Position numbers and translations under genes: made by a program. The notes under the pieces were generated by a model. The model was not told the origin of the DNA. It worked only from the letters and a program-made list of their open reading frames with translations, and ran no database searches. This document shows positions 16,016-23,815 of a stretch of 64,000 bases of DNA, one piece after another (position 1 is the first letter of the stretch; the number at the start of each line of letters is the position of its first letter). This DNA is from JACVSF01 sp036702855 (lineage in GTDB: Bacteria; Cyanobacteriota; Cyanobacteriia; Phormidesmidales; Phormidesmidaceae), in the NCBI GenBank assembly GCA_036702855.1, contig DATNQF010000107.1, forward strand, positions 1 to 64,000. Reading direction: 5' to 3'.

Positions 16016-17457
16016 GTACTCTAACCATTGCCTGGATCGCCTTCCCCTTTTTCATGGGGTTTCTCATCTACCTGATTCCCAAGCTGGACCGCTATCTGGC
16101 CTTGGGGGTAGCGCTAGCATCCATTGCCTATGCACTGCTGGTCTTTTCCCTGTCGTCGCCGCTGTCTCTAAATCTGCTGGATCATTTCGGCGTCACCTTG
16201 TTGGTTGACTCGCTGACTGGCTATTTCATCTTGACCAACGCGCTGGTCACAGCAGCAGTGCTGCTCTATTGCTGGAACAGTGGCAAAACCCCTTTCTTCT
16301 ATGCCCAAACCATCATTCTGCACGGCAGTGTAAACGCCGCTTTTGCCTGTACAGATTTCATTAGTCTGTATGTTGCCCTAGAGGTTCTTAGCATTGCCGC
16401 CTTCCTTCTCATTGCCTACCCCCGCACCGACCGATCGATCTGGGTGGCCTTGCGTTACCTCTTCGTCAGCAACATCGCCATGCTGTTTTATCTGATTGGC
16501 GCGGTGCTGGTTTATCAGGCAAGCCACTCGTTCGGCTTTGCCGGACTACGCGTCGCTCCACCGGAAGCATTAGCACTGATCTTTTTGGGGCTCTTAGTCA
16601 AGGGAGGCGTGTTTGTCTCCGGACTCTGGCTACCGCTGACCCACTCCGAGTCAGAAACGCCCGTGTCTGCCATGCTATCAGGCGTTGTGGTGAAGGCAGG
16701 CGTGCTGCCAATGGTGCGCTGCGCCCTATTTATAGAAGAGGTAGATCCCATCGTCCGGTTCCTCGGCGTTGCCACAGCATTGCTGGGGGTGTTCTATGCC
16801 GTCTTTGAAAAAGACACCAAGCGCATGCTGGCGTTTCACACAGTTTCGCAGTTGGGTTTTATCTTGGCGGCTCCGGAGGTTGGTGGATTTTATGCGCTCA
16901 CCCACGGCTTGGTTAAATCAGCGCTGTTTCTCATAGCAGGTGCGTTGCCCAGCCGAAACCTCAAAGACTTGCAGTACAAGCCTATCAATACTGCCATTTG
17001 GATTGCCCTAGCTATCGCTAGTTTCTCCATCTCTGGCTTTCCTTTGCTATCTGGCTTTGGGGCCAAGGTGTTGACGATGAAAAACCTGGCTCCCTGGCAA
17101 GTAATCGCCATGAATATTGCCGCCTTGGGAACAGCCATCTCGTTTGCCAAGCTCATCTTCCTACCTCAGAATCGGCATGAACCCGCAAATATACGCCCCG
17201 GCTTTTGGCCAGCAGTCATCCTATTAATTGGAGGGCTGTTTTTAGCCAATGTGATTTATTACGAGGCTTACACCCTAGCTAATATTGCAAAACCGCTTGC
17301 AACCATTGCGCTTGGCTGGCTGGCGTATTTCTTCATCTTTCGGCGATCTGTGCTCAAACTACCACGGCTCTTTGAGCAATTTGAGCATCTTGTTGGGGTC
17401 ATGAGCCTAATGTTAATTCTGCTCTTCTGGATGGGGGTTGCATGGTTGGGTATCTAA
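16012..17457 (+). CDS. mrpD: Mrp-type Na+/H+ antiporter subunit D (NuoN/M-like)
   Basis: The 481-residue polytopic protein belongs to the proton-conducting antiporter family shared with complex I subunits. Visible family features are the TDFISLYVALEVLSIAAFLL helix with its conserved Glu, the LLVKGGVFVSGLWLPL helix with conserved Lys, and DTKRMLAFHTVSQLGFILAA. It is one of the two ion-translocating-type subunits. It is translationally coupled at both ends, to mrpC by ATGA and to mrpE by a 16-bp overlap. Confidence 0.93.
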   Translation: MSTLTIAWIAFPFFMGFLIYLIPKLDRYLALGVALASIAYALLVFSLSSPLSLNLLDHFGVTLLVDSLTGYFILTNALVTAAVLLYCWNSGKTPFFYAQTIILHGSVNAAFACTDFISLYVALEVLSIAAFLLIAYPRTDRSIWVALRYLFVSNIAMLFYLIGAVLVYQASHSFGFAGLRVAPPEALALIFLGLLVKGGVFVSGLWLPLTHSESETPVSAMLSGVVVKAGVLPMVRCALFIEEVDPIVRFLGVATALLGVFYAVFEKDTKRMLAFHTVSQLGFILAAPEVGGFYALTHGLVKSALFLIAGALPSRNLKDLQYKPINTAIWIALAIASFSISGFPLLSGFGAKVLTMKNLAPWQVIAMNIAALGTAISFAKLIFLPQNRHEPANIRPGFWPAVILLIGGLFLANVIYYEAYTLANIAKPLATIALGWLAYFFIFRRSVLKLPRLFEQFEHLVGVMSLMLILLFWMGVAWLGI

Positions 17458-17831
17458 ATCTAATTCTGCGGTTAGCTATCTGGTTTCTACTCACTGCAAA
17501 CTTGAGCATAGCTAACACCATCATTGGCGTCAGTATTGCCCTAATACTGCCCCATCGACATCAAGCTTTGGGAGCCCTCAAAGACTGGATTCGACTACTG
17601 GGTCAGATCCTTTTAGCGATTCCACTGGCTTATATAGAGGCTTTTGAACTCATCCTTCGTCCGCACACTCAAGAAAATATCACTCTAGAACGAGTTCGGC
17701 CTCGGCGTACTACCGGGCTGGTCTTTCTAGACATCTTTTTGATTACCTTTACACCCAAAACAATTGTCACGAAGTATCACGAAAAGGGCTGGTATGAAGT
17801 CCACAAAATCAACCGTCGGAGGCAGTCATGA
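17442..17831 (+). CDS. mrpE: Mrp-type Na+/H+ antiporter subunit E
   Basis: The 129-residue MnhE-family protein has an N-terminal hydrophobic pair and the family's soluble end with VRPRRTTGLVFLDIFLITFT followed by PKTIVTKYHEKGWYEVHKI. It overlaps the previous gene by 16 bp and the next by 4 bp. It is a small structural subunit of the antiporter. Confidence 0.88.
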   Translation: MVGYLNLILRLAIWFLLTANLSIANTIIGVSIALILPHRHQALGALKDWIRLLGQILLAIPLAYIEAFELILRPHTQENITLERVRPRRTTGLVFLDIFLITFTPKTIVTKYHEKGWYEVHKINRRRQS

Positions 17832-18082
17832 ATGGTATTCTCATTGCCCTGCTAATGGCCTTGCTCATCCCTATATATGAGGCTTGGCAAGACGACGATA
17901 TCTGGCAAAAAATGTTGGCCTTTGCCAGTATCGCGACCAAAGCATCAATTCTAATTCTGGTTATCTCCGTCCTGCGAGATGACTGGATGATTGGGGTGGT
18001 TGGGGTAATTATTTTGAGTGTGGGAAATGCTGGGCTAATGCTGCTAGCCCATCTTTTAAAGCGGATGAGTCCTGTCGAGTAA
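17828..18082 (+). CDS. mrpF: Mrp-type Na+/H+ antiporter subunit F
   Basis: The 84-residue protein has three hydrophobic segments. Its size and place between E and G agree with MrpF/MnhF, although sequence motifs in this subunit are weak. It starts inside the end of mrpE (ATGA overlap). Confidence 0.75.
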   Translation: MNGILIALLMALLIPIYEAWQDDDIWQKMLAFASIATKASILILVISVLRDDWMIGVVGVIILSVGNAGLMLLAHLLKRMSPVE

Positions 18083-18085
18083 GCC

Positions 18086-18364
18086 ATGATTAATCTACTT
18101 AGCTATAGCTGCATTAGTATTGGCATCTTCTTTTGGTTTTGGGGGACTCTTCCCCTGCTCGGCCGTAGTTCAGTTTTGTTCAAGCTGCATGGCCTTTCGG
18201 TAGCCGATACCCTTGGATCAATCGCGATTATTGTAGGGCTGCTGCTCAAGATTCCTCGGGAGTGGCCATTGCTTGTTCTCGCCATTCTCTCCCTAGCCAT
18301 TTGGAACACAATGCTGGGGTATGTGTTGGCCTACTGTTCTAGCAGTGAGGGAAGCCATGACTGA
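18086..18364 (+). CDS. mrpG: Mrp-type Na+/H+ antiporter subunit G
   Basis: The 92-residue MnhG/PhaG-family protein has FFWFWGTLPLLGRSSVLFKL followed by HGLSVADTLGSIAIIVGLLL, matching the conserved loop between helices one and two. It overlaps the next gene by 8 bp. Confidence 0.88.
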   Translation: MINLLSYSCISIGIFFWFWGTLPLLGRSSVLFKLHGLSVADTLGSIAIIVGLLLKIPREWPLLVLAILSLAIWNTMLGYVLAYCSSSEGSHD

Positions 18365-18968
18365 AAGCTACGTTTACATCATTGTTGCTCTGCTGCCCTT
18401 GGCCGCAACTATGCTGGTTCTTCAGACCAACCCATACCATGCGCTAGTCACTCGTGGCATCCTAGGCGCAGTATCGGCCTTGGTTTATGCCGTCTTGGGA
18501 GCAGCGGATGTGGCCTTAACCGAAGCAATGGTAGGCACTTTGCTCTCGATTACGCTCTATGCAGTGGCAGTACGGTCTTCCCTGGTCATGCGCCTAGGTG
18601 TGCTCAAAGACGGCCCGATGGAAACAGATGACTTCCTGTTCAAAGAACTCGTAAACAATCTGCGAGCCGTTTTGGGCAAACATTACCTGCGGCTTGAACT
18701 GGTTTCTTACCCAGATACCGAGGCGCTACACCAGGCACTTATGGCTAAAGAAATCCACGCAACCTGTGTTGAAAAGATCAATCGGGGAGGACGACAGATC
18801 CTACCTCATGACATAAATCAGCCTTACCAAACCATCACTCGGGTTCAACGTCTTTACGACATCCTGCAAGCTGAACTGTTGCCTTCCGCCACGAGCTTAG
18901 TTTGTACCACAGCCGAGATCAGCCCCTCTTATCCAAAGACTGCAAATTCAGCGGAGGCACACTCATGA
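18357..18968 (+). CDS. mrpA: Short MrpA: DUF4040/MbhD membrane domain with a soluble C-terminal extension
   Basis: The 203-residue product starts at ATG 18357. Residues 1-80 are the DUF4040 (MbhD-like) three-helix domain, with YHALVTRGILGAVSALVYAV and AADVALTEAMVGTLLSITLY, which corresponds to the C-terminal part of large MrpA. A hydrophilic region of about 120 residues follows and I do not recognise it (FKELVNNLRAVLGKHYLRLE). Cyanobacterial operons place this short A subunit late, before mrpB, as here. The start overlaps mrpG and the end overlaps mrpB by 4 bp. Confidence 0.82.
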   Translation: MTESYVYIIVALLPLAATMLVLQTNPYHALVTRGILGAVSALVYAVLGAADVALTEAMVGTLLSITLYAVAVRSSLVMRLGVLKDGPMETDDFLFKELVNNLRAVLGKHYLRLELVSYPDTEALHQALMAKEIHATCVEKINRGGRQILPHDINQPYQTITRVQRLYDILQAELLPSATSLVCTTAEISPSYPKTANSAEAHS

Positions 18969-19624
18969 AATGGGTTTACGTTGCCGCAGGAGTAGTGCTG
19001 TTTTTCAAAATGCTGGTGATGGCTAATCCAGCCCCAGATGCTTCTCTTTCAATTGTCGAAGCGGTGGTTCAAGATACTGGGGTACCGAATGTGGTCTCTG
19101 GTATTATTTTCCGCAATCGGTTGTACGACACGATTTTCGAGGTTGTCGTCTTTACGCTGGCAATCTTGGGAGCGCAGTTTCTACTCGCCAATGAGGCACC
19201 TTCTGGCACGGTCCGCCAGTTCACCGATGAGCCGTCTATTGTGCTGGCGCGATTGGGTGCAACTATTGCTGCATTAGTGGCGGTTGAGTTGGCAATTCGG
19301 GGCCATCTCAGCCCAGGGGGTGGATTTGCGGCCGGAGTCGCAGGCGGCACCGCTATTGGCCTAGTTGCTATTACCTCGGCTCCAGAGTGGATGCAAGCAG
19401 TTTACAAACGCTGGCGTGCTGCAACCTTAGAGAAGGTTTCGGTCCTTATTTTCATTGTGCTGGCAGTAGTTACCCTGGCTGGTGTGGAACTGCCGCGAGG
19501 AGAGGTCGGTGCTTTGGTTAGTGGTGGGGCGATTCCCTTGCTCAACTTCCTAGTTGCCGTAAAAGTTGCCCTAGGATCCTGGGCAATCATGCTGATTTTT
19601 ACGCGCTATCGAGGATTACTGTGA
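18965..19624 (+). CDS. mrpB: Mrp-type Na+/H+ antiporter subunit B
   Basis: The 219-residue MnhB-family protein, from ATG 18965, has an N-terminal portion before the typical MnhB block VELAIRGHLSPGGGFAAGVA, then GGTAIGLVAI and further helices. The GHLSPGGGF motif is diagnostic. It is the last gene of the operon and is followed by a hairpin. Confidence 0.88.
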   Translation: MKWVYVAAGVVLFFKMLVMANPAPDASLSIVEAVVQDTGVPNVVSGIIFRNRLYDTIFEVVVFTLAILGAQFLLANEAPSGTVRQFTDEPSIVLARLGATIAALVAVELAIRGHLSPGGGFAAGVAGGTAIGLVAITSAPEWMQAVYKRWRAATLEKVSVLIFIVLAVVTLAGVELPRGEVGALVSGGAIPLLNFLVAVKVALGSWAIMLIFTRYRGLL

Positions 19625-19637
19625 AGCTCATACGGGC

Positions 19638-19676
19638 CTAGCGCTTCCTTCAGGTTAAACTGAGCGGAAGCGCTAG
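19638..19676 (+). terminator. Hairpin after the mrp operon
   Basis: Perfect 11-bp arms, CTAGCGCTTCC and GGAAGCGCTAG, surround a 17-base loop. It lies 13 bp after the mrpB stop. There is no T run after it, so it may be a processing or Rho-associated hairpin rather than a classical terminator. Confidence 0.55.
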
Positions 19677-19768
19677 AAAATGCGGAAAAGACATCACCCT
19701 TGCTCATGCCTGAACTCTTTCTAAAAGCAGAAATAGTCAGAGCAGCTTAGGGAATGTAATTTTAGCGA

Positions 19769-19927
19769 TTAACCTTTCTCTCTATTGAGCTTAGTGACCT
19801 CATCCTGTAGTTGTTTAAGATCTCTTGCCATAACTCGAATGATGCTAAGTAGGGCGCGCTCATTTTCATTCAAGTTTTTCTGTGATGCAAATTCAATAAG
19901 CTCCTCGGTTAGGCTTTGGTAACTCAA
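19769..19927 (-). CDS. Small helical protein, 52 residues
   Basis: The minus-strand frame begins with TTG behind AAGGAGAAC, a good ribosome binding site, and encodes an amphipathic, charged protein (SLTEELIEFASQKNLNENER, VMARDLKQLQDEVTKLNREK). The pattern suggests two helices, the second with coiled-coil heptads. No family is recognised. It lies in the gap between mrpB and ureC, which otherwise has no large gene. Confidence 0.5.
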   Translation of the reverse strand: MSYQSLTEELIEFASQKNLNENERALLSIIRVMARDLKQLQDEVTKLNREKG

Positions 19928-20229
19928 TTTTCAGTTCTCCTTAGAATAGTTTAGAAAATTCAACCCTATTCAAAGGCATTGCAGAGAGCTATCACGTTGT
20001 CTTTAGACAATGTCCCCAATTGTCATTGGCAAAAAGGAAAACTCTCTTGCCACAGAAATAAAACGGTTTAAAGATCTTATTTCCGACGAGAGAAGCTATT
20101 CCTACTGACCTACTTCTCCAAAAAATGAAGCATTCTAACCTTCTTCATTTTTTAGTTCCAGAAATTATTTGCCTTTACTAGATTACTGGAAAAGGATCAA
20201 AAATCAATAACTATAATCAATATATTTCA

Positions 20230-20358
20230 ATGGCAGGCAAGCTTATTAAAACTATGGGTATTGCATTGCGAACAAAGAACTGTGCTCCTGCCCAAGATCT
20301 AGATGCAGAAGGATTGTGGGGAATTGATTCAGCCGTAAATTGTGCAGGAGAGCCATAG
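20230..20358 (+). CDS. Possible 42-residue peptide with its own terminator-like hairpin
   Basis: The frame encodes MAGKLIKTMGIALRTKNCAP then AQDLDAEGLWGIDSAVNCAG and EP. A basic N-terminal part is followed by an acidic C-terminal part with two cysteines (residues 18 and 38). An AT-rich region lies upstream without an obvious Shine-Dalgarno, and a hairpin follows within 10 bp of the stop. The composition is protein-like, not random AT-rich noise. I do not recognise it; it could be a signalling, toxin or modified-peptide precursor, or a small regulator. Confidence 0.4.
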   Translation: MAGKLIKTMGIALRTKNCAPAQDLDAEGLWGIDSAVNCAGEP

Positions 20359-20364
20359 AAAAGA

Positions 20365-20389
20365 CACTCCTGGCTGGGAGTGCCTTTCT
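20365..20389 (+). terminator. Hairpin after the 42-residue ORF
   Basis: CACTCC and GGAGTG pair around a 6-base loop, followed by CCTTTCT. The stem is short, so this is a weak terminator candidate. The following 300 bp up to the ureC stop show no supported gene. Confidence 0.4.
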
Positions 20390-20691
20390 AATGCTTATTG
20401 AATATAATTTTCCAAGCACTTTTTGATGAGCCTGCTGTTCAGTTCCTTGCTTGATGAAGTCTTTACAGATTTATTTTCTTCAAGACAAAATGTTTGCCGC
20501 GAACTGGACAAATTGTGTGATCACATTTTCTAACCAGGTGCAGCCCCAACGGCTACAAAATTCGGTGGTTGCCAGCAGTAGCAAAGTATTCATAGCTCGT
20601 TTTCCAATACATCTAACTACGAATACTTCAACCGTACCTTCCTGTCCGGCAGCCCCCTATGAAGATCGGATAAATCCTGAGCAGAGAATGT

Positions 20692-22401
20692 TTAGAACAG
20701 GAAATACCGCTGGGCCATGGGCAAAACTTCAGCAGGTTCACAAGTTAGGAGTTCCCCATCTGCTCGGACTTCGTAGGTTTCAGAGTCCACCTCCATGTGA
20801 GGTGCTGCGTCGTTGAGCTTCATGTCAGCTTTGCTGAGGGTACGGCAGTTGGCAACGGCAACGGCGGTCTTAGCAAGACCAATCTGTTCAGGAATGCCCG
20901 CTTCTAACCCCGCTTGAGAGACAAAAGTGAGTGCGGTGGATGCGATCGCACCACCAAATCCGCCAAACATAGGCCGCATATGAACAGGCTGAGGCGTGGG
21001 AATGCTGGCGTTGGGGTCACCCATTTGCGCCCAAGCGATCAAGCCACCCTTGAGGACAATCTCAGGTTTAACGCCGAAGAAGGCAGGTCGCCACAGGCAC
21101 AAATCGGCCAGCTTGCCCTCCTCAATTGAGCCAACATGGCTAGATATGCCGTGAGTGATGGCTGGGTTAATCGTGTACTTAGCCACGTAACGCTTGGCCC
21201 GGAAGTTGTCATTGCGATCGCTATCTTCTGCTAGAGGCCCGCGCTGCACTTTCATCTTGTGGGCAGTTTGCCAGGTGCGGATAATCACTTCACCTACGCG
21301 GCCCATAGCCTGAGAATCCGACGAAATCATGCTGAAGGCACCTAGGTCATGCAAGATATCTTCAGCGGCAATCGTCTCCCGGCGAATGCGCGACTCAGCA
21401 AAAGCCACATCTTCGGCAATGCTGGGGCTGAGATGGTGGCACACCATCAGCATGTCTAGGTGTTCATCTAGAGTGTTGCGGGTGTAAGGTCGGGTGGGGT
21501 TGGTTGAGGAAGGCAATACATTTGCCTCGCCGCAGACCTTGATAATGTCCGGCGCGTGACCGCCCCCAGCTCCTTCGGTGTGATAGGTGTGAATGACGCG
21601 ATTTTTAAAGGCAGCAATGGTGGCTTCTACAAAGCCAGCTTCGTTCAGCGTATCGGTGTGAATAGCAACCTGCACATCAAACTCATCGGCCACCGAGAGA
21701 CAGGTATCAATGGTCGCGGGTGTGGTTCCCCAGTCTTCGTGGAGCTTTAGCCCCATAGCCCCAGCTCGAATTTGCTCAGTCAAGCCTTCAGGGCGCGCAC
21801 TATTGCCCTTGCCCAAAAAGCCCAAGTTCATAGGAAAGGCATCTGCCGCTTGCAACATCCGCCAGATATTCCAAGCGCCGGGAGTGCAGGTCGTGGCATT
21901 GGTGCCTGTAGCCGGGCCAGTTCCCCCACCAATCATGGTGGTAACGCCCGATGCGATCGCAGTTTCAATCTGTTGCGGACAAATAAAGTGAATGTGCGTA
22001 TCAATGCCCCCCGCTGTGACAATCATGCCCTCTCCGGCCAATGCCTCAGTACCGGGGCCAATGATGATGTCTACGTTGTCTTGGATATAGGGGTTTCCGG
22101 CTTTGCCAATCTTATGAATTTTGCCGTCTTTGATGCCAATATCTGCTTTAACAATGCCCCACCAGTCCAGGATAAGTGCATTGGTAATCACGAGATCCAC
22201 AGCACCCTGATCGCGACCAATAGGCGACTGCCCCATTCCATCGCGGATCACCTTACCACCCCCAAACTTCACCTCATCGCCATAGGTGGTGTAGTCCTGT
22301 TCCACCTCAATGATCAACTCGGTGTCGGCTAAGCGAATGCGATCGCCTACGGTCGGCCCATAGGTTTCGGCGTAGGCACGGCGATCCATGCGATAGCTCA
22401 T
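20692..22401 (-). CDS. ureC: Urease alpha (catalytic) subunit
   Basis: The 569-residue protein has the full length of the family. The nickel ligands and catalytic residues are all visible: DTHIHF, the carbamylated lysine in MGLKLHEDWG, HTYHTEGAGGGHAPD, LMVCHHLSPS and MISSDSQAMGR. It hydrolyses urea to ammonia and carbamate as a (UreABC)3 complex in the cytoplasm and needs UreDEFG for nickel loading. None of ureA, ureB or the accessory genes is in this window, so the urease genes are split, as in a number of cyanobacteria. The ATG at 22401 follows AGGAG at good spacing. Confidence 0.97.
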   Translation of the reverse strand: MSYRMDRRAYAETYGPTVGDRIRLADTELIIEVEQDYTTYGDEVKFGGGKVIRDGMGQSPIGRDQGAVDLVITNALILDWWGIVKADIGIKDGKIHKIGKAGNPYIQDNVDIIIGPGTEALAGEGMIVTAGGIDTHIHFICPQQIETAIASGVTTMIGGGTGPATGTNATTCTPGAWNIWRMLQAADAFPMNLGFLGKGNSARPEGLTEQIRAGAMGLKLHEDWGTTPATIDTCLSVADEFDVQVAIHTDTLNEAGFVEATIAAFKNRVIHTYHTEGAGGGHAPDIIKVCGEANVLPSSTNPTRPYTRNTLDEHLDMLMVCHHLSPSIAEDVAFAESRIRRETIAAEDILHDLGAFSMISSDSQAMGRVGEVIIRTWQTAHKMKVQRGPLAEDSDRNDNFRAKRYVAKYTINPAITHGISSHVGSIEEGKLADLCLWRPAFFGVKPEIVLKGGLIAWAQMGDPNASIPTPQPVHMRPMFGGFGGAIASTALTFVSQAGLEAGIPEQIGLAKTAVAVANCRTLSKADMKLNDAAPHMEVDSETYEVRADGELLTCEPAEVLPMAQRYFLF

Positions 22402-22513
22402 GGGGCACTCCTTTAGGAAGACAGATAATTCCGACCTATTCTACGGCGCAATCTATCCTCAAGGACTGTCTTTCTGTTTCTTTTTAGGCGAACCTAGAGA
22501 AAATCTTGGAGGT

Positions 22514-22747
22514 CTAAGCCCAGGTTTCAAAGGGATTAGCCGTCAACTCGTCAGAGATCTCTAACTGACCCCGCGAAACAGCTCTTAGCAGTCGGTCAAT
22601 AGCCGCCCGCTCCTCTTCCTCTAAATCTTCGTTCAAAAGGGCTGTCATCAACCCATACCGATCGGCGACGGTCAGTTGGCCTGTCGTCGCAGCTTGTACC
22701 ATAATCTCGCCAATCGCAAGGGGCAGCAGGGAGCATTTAGGGGACAT
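22514..22747 (-). CDS. Small helical protein, conserved cyanobacterial type
   Basis: The 77-residue frame contains QLTVADRYGLMTALLNEDLE followed by EEERAAIDRLLRAVSRGQLE. This helix-turn-helix-like pattern is seen in many small cyanobacterial proteins of unknown role. The gene at 62295 has the same spacing of conserved leucines and acidic residues. An internal ATG at 22702 would trim the first 15 residues. It may be co-transcribed with ureC, which starts 113 bp downstream. Confidence 0.7.
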   Translation of the reverse strand: MSPKCSLLPLAIGEIMVQAATTGQLTVADRYGLMTALLNEDLEEEERAAIDRLLRAVSRGQLEISDELTANPFETWA

Positions 22748-23055
22748 TTGGCAGCTTAAACCGCTAATTTCTAGGAGGACTTATAAGATAGCTGCACCAG
22801 TTTTAGGGTGGCGTGATGCATCTCTATCTTACTATGGCGGACTGAGCTAAATACTGTGTGATTCTAGACTTGTCCAAATGTGATCACGCCAGGAATTCCC
22901 CGTGATTTGGCCCTCTCTAATACGTGATTAAAATCACAGCCAACCCCTAAGTACCCCCTGTCCGGCGAAGCGTACAAGGTTCACGTAATGTGTGCTTGGA
23001 TACATTACTCAAAGGCATTGCATAGTTTGTAATGCCTCTGCCTATCCGGTTTATG
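22748..23055. other. Intergenic region with two GTGAT/ATCAC motifs
   Basis: No gene is supported here. It contains GTGATCAC near 22880 and a GTGAT-TAAA-ATCAC repeat around 22924-22937. Both resemble half-sites of Crp-type regulators such as SYCRP1, but neither is a full consensus site. Confidence 0.3.
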
Positions 23056-23466
23056 TCATCCAATCTTTACTTGTTGAGTATCAACAGCTGTTGCCCCTCG
23101 GACTTTGCGGGCGACCCCAACCATCTTGTCGAGCAACTCTCGGTGAGGCACCTTTCCTTTAAGGACAACGGTGCTGCCAGTCTGAGCGACCCACACCGTT
23201 TCGATATCATCGAGCGTGGCATCTTCGTCAAAGGCTTGGGCAACTCGCTTGGCAAGGCCGCTTTGGTCATACTCACCGTTTAGTCCCATGCGTTCGGGTG
23301 GGACAGGCTCTTCTGTACTGAGGGTTGCATTTGTGGCAGTGCGGATCTCAGGAGCAGTCCGAGCTTCCGGAATAGCACCTGAAGCCGACTGCTGCGTATT
23401 CTGCGGTTGACTATTGCGGGATTTTATCAGAACATCCTGTCCAAAAATTCGTTTTAACCAGCCCAT
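23056..23466 (-). CDS. BON-domain protein
   Basis: The 136-residue protein has a low-complexity Ser/Thr/Pro-rich middle and a C-terminal BON domain (about residues 70-136) with VWVAQTGSTVVLKGKVPHRE and ARKVRGATAVDTQQV. There is no clear signal peptide. BON domains bind membranes or partner proteins. A second BON protein lies 1.7 kb away, beyond transaldolase. Confidence 0.8.
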   Translation of the reverse strand: MGWLKRIFGQDVLIKSRNSQPQNTQQSASGAIPEARTAPEIRTATNATLSTEEPVPPERMGLNGEYDQSGLAKRVAQAFDEDATLDDIETVWVAQTGSTVVLKGKVPHRELLDKMVGVARKVRGATAVDTQQVKIG

Positions 23467-23599
23467 CAGAGAACTCCTTTGCTGTTAGAGCGTTAACTCT
23501 TTCATTAAAGACAAATAAATCAAAAGCGCCCTCTTGCATTAGAAACAAACATTCGAGAAAAGTAAAAAAACAAGTTCTTGAAAGAGCAGTATTTCACGG

Positions 23600-23660
23600 A
23601 GTTAATAGGTACAGCAAAAGGCAGGAGACAGAAGGCAAAGGGCAGAAGGTTAAGGGCTGC
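23600..23660. repeat. Short purine-rich tandem repeat
   Basis: Imperfect units of GGCAGAAGG and GGCAAAGGG type form a STRR-like tract between the BON gene and transaldolase. The same kind of word occurs in the ssuC-ssuB gap. The rest of this 350-bp gap has no supported gene apart from the terminator. Confidence 0.45.
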
Positions 23661-23739
23661 TATAGCTGCATCTCAGGCATTCGGTTCGTCCTAGCTGTTC
23701 CGGTGCTCGCTATAACATTCAATAGCCTTTAGCACTGCC

Positions 23740-23768
23740 AAAAAAAAAAGGAGCCAATTTGGCTCCTT
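23740..23768 (-). terminator. Rho-independent terminator of transaldolase
   Basis: On the minus strand AAGGAGCCAA and TTGGCTCCTT form a 10-bp stem with almost no loop, and the transcript then runs into a tract of about nine T. It lies about 50 bp after the transaldolase stop. Confidence 0.85.
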
Positions 23769-23815
23769 AAAGTTCTTGAGGTTCTGGAGATTCTAGAGGA
23801 AGTACTTACAGACAG

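Noticed and set aside
20517..20526. Palindrome TGTGATCACA resembling a Crp half-site pair
   Set aside because: It lies downstream of ureC, away from any start codon, and the spacing is too short for a Crp site.
20451..20816. Plus-strand ORF of 121 residues at the 3' end of ureC
   Set aside because: Its second half is antisense to ureC, no ribosome binding site is seen and composition is not protein-like.
21772..22332. Plus-strand ORF of 186 residues inside ureC
   Set aside because: It is antisense to urease alpha, whose motifs are all intact.
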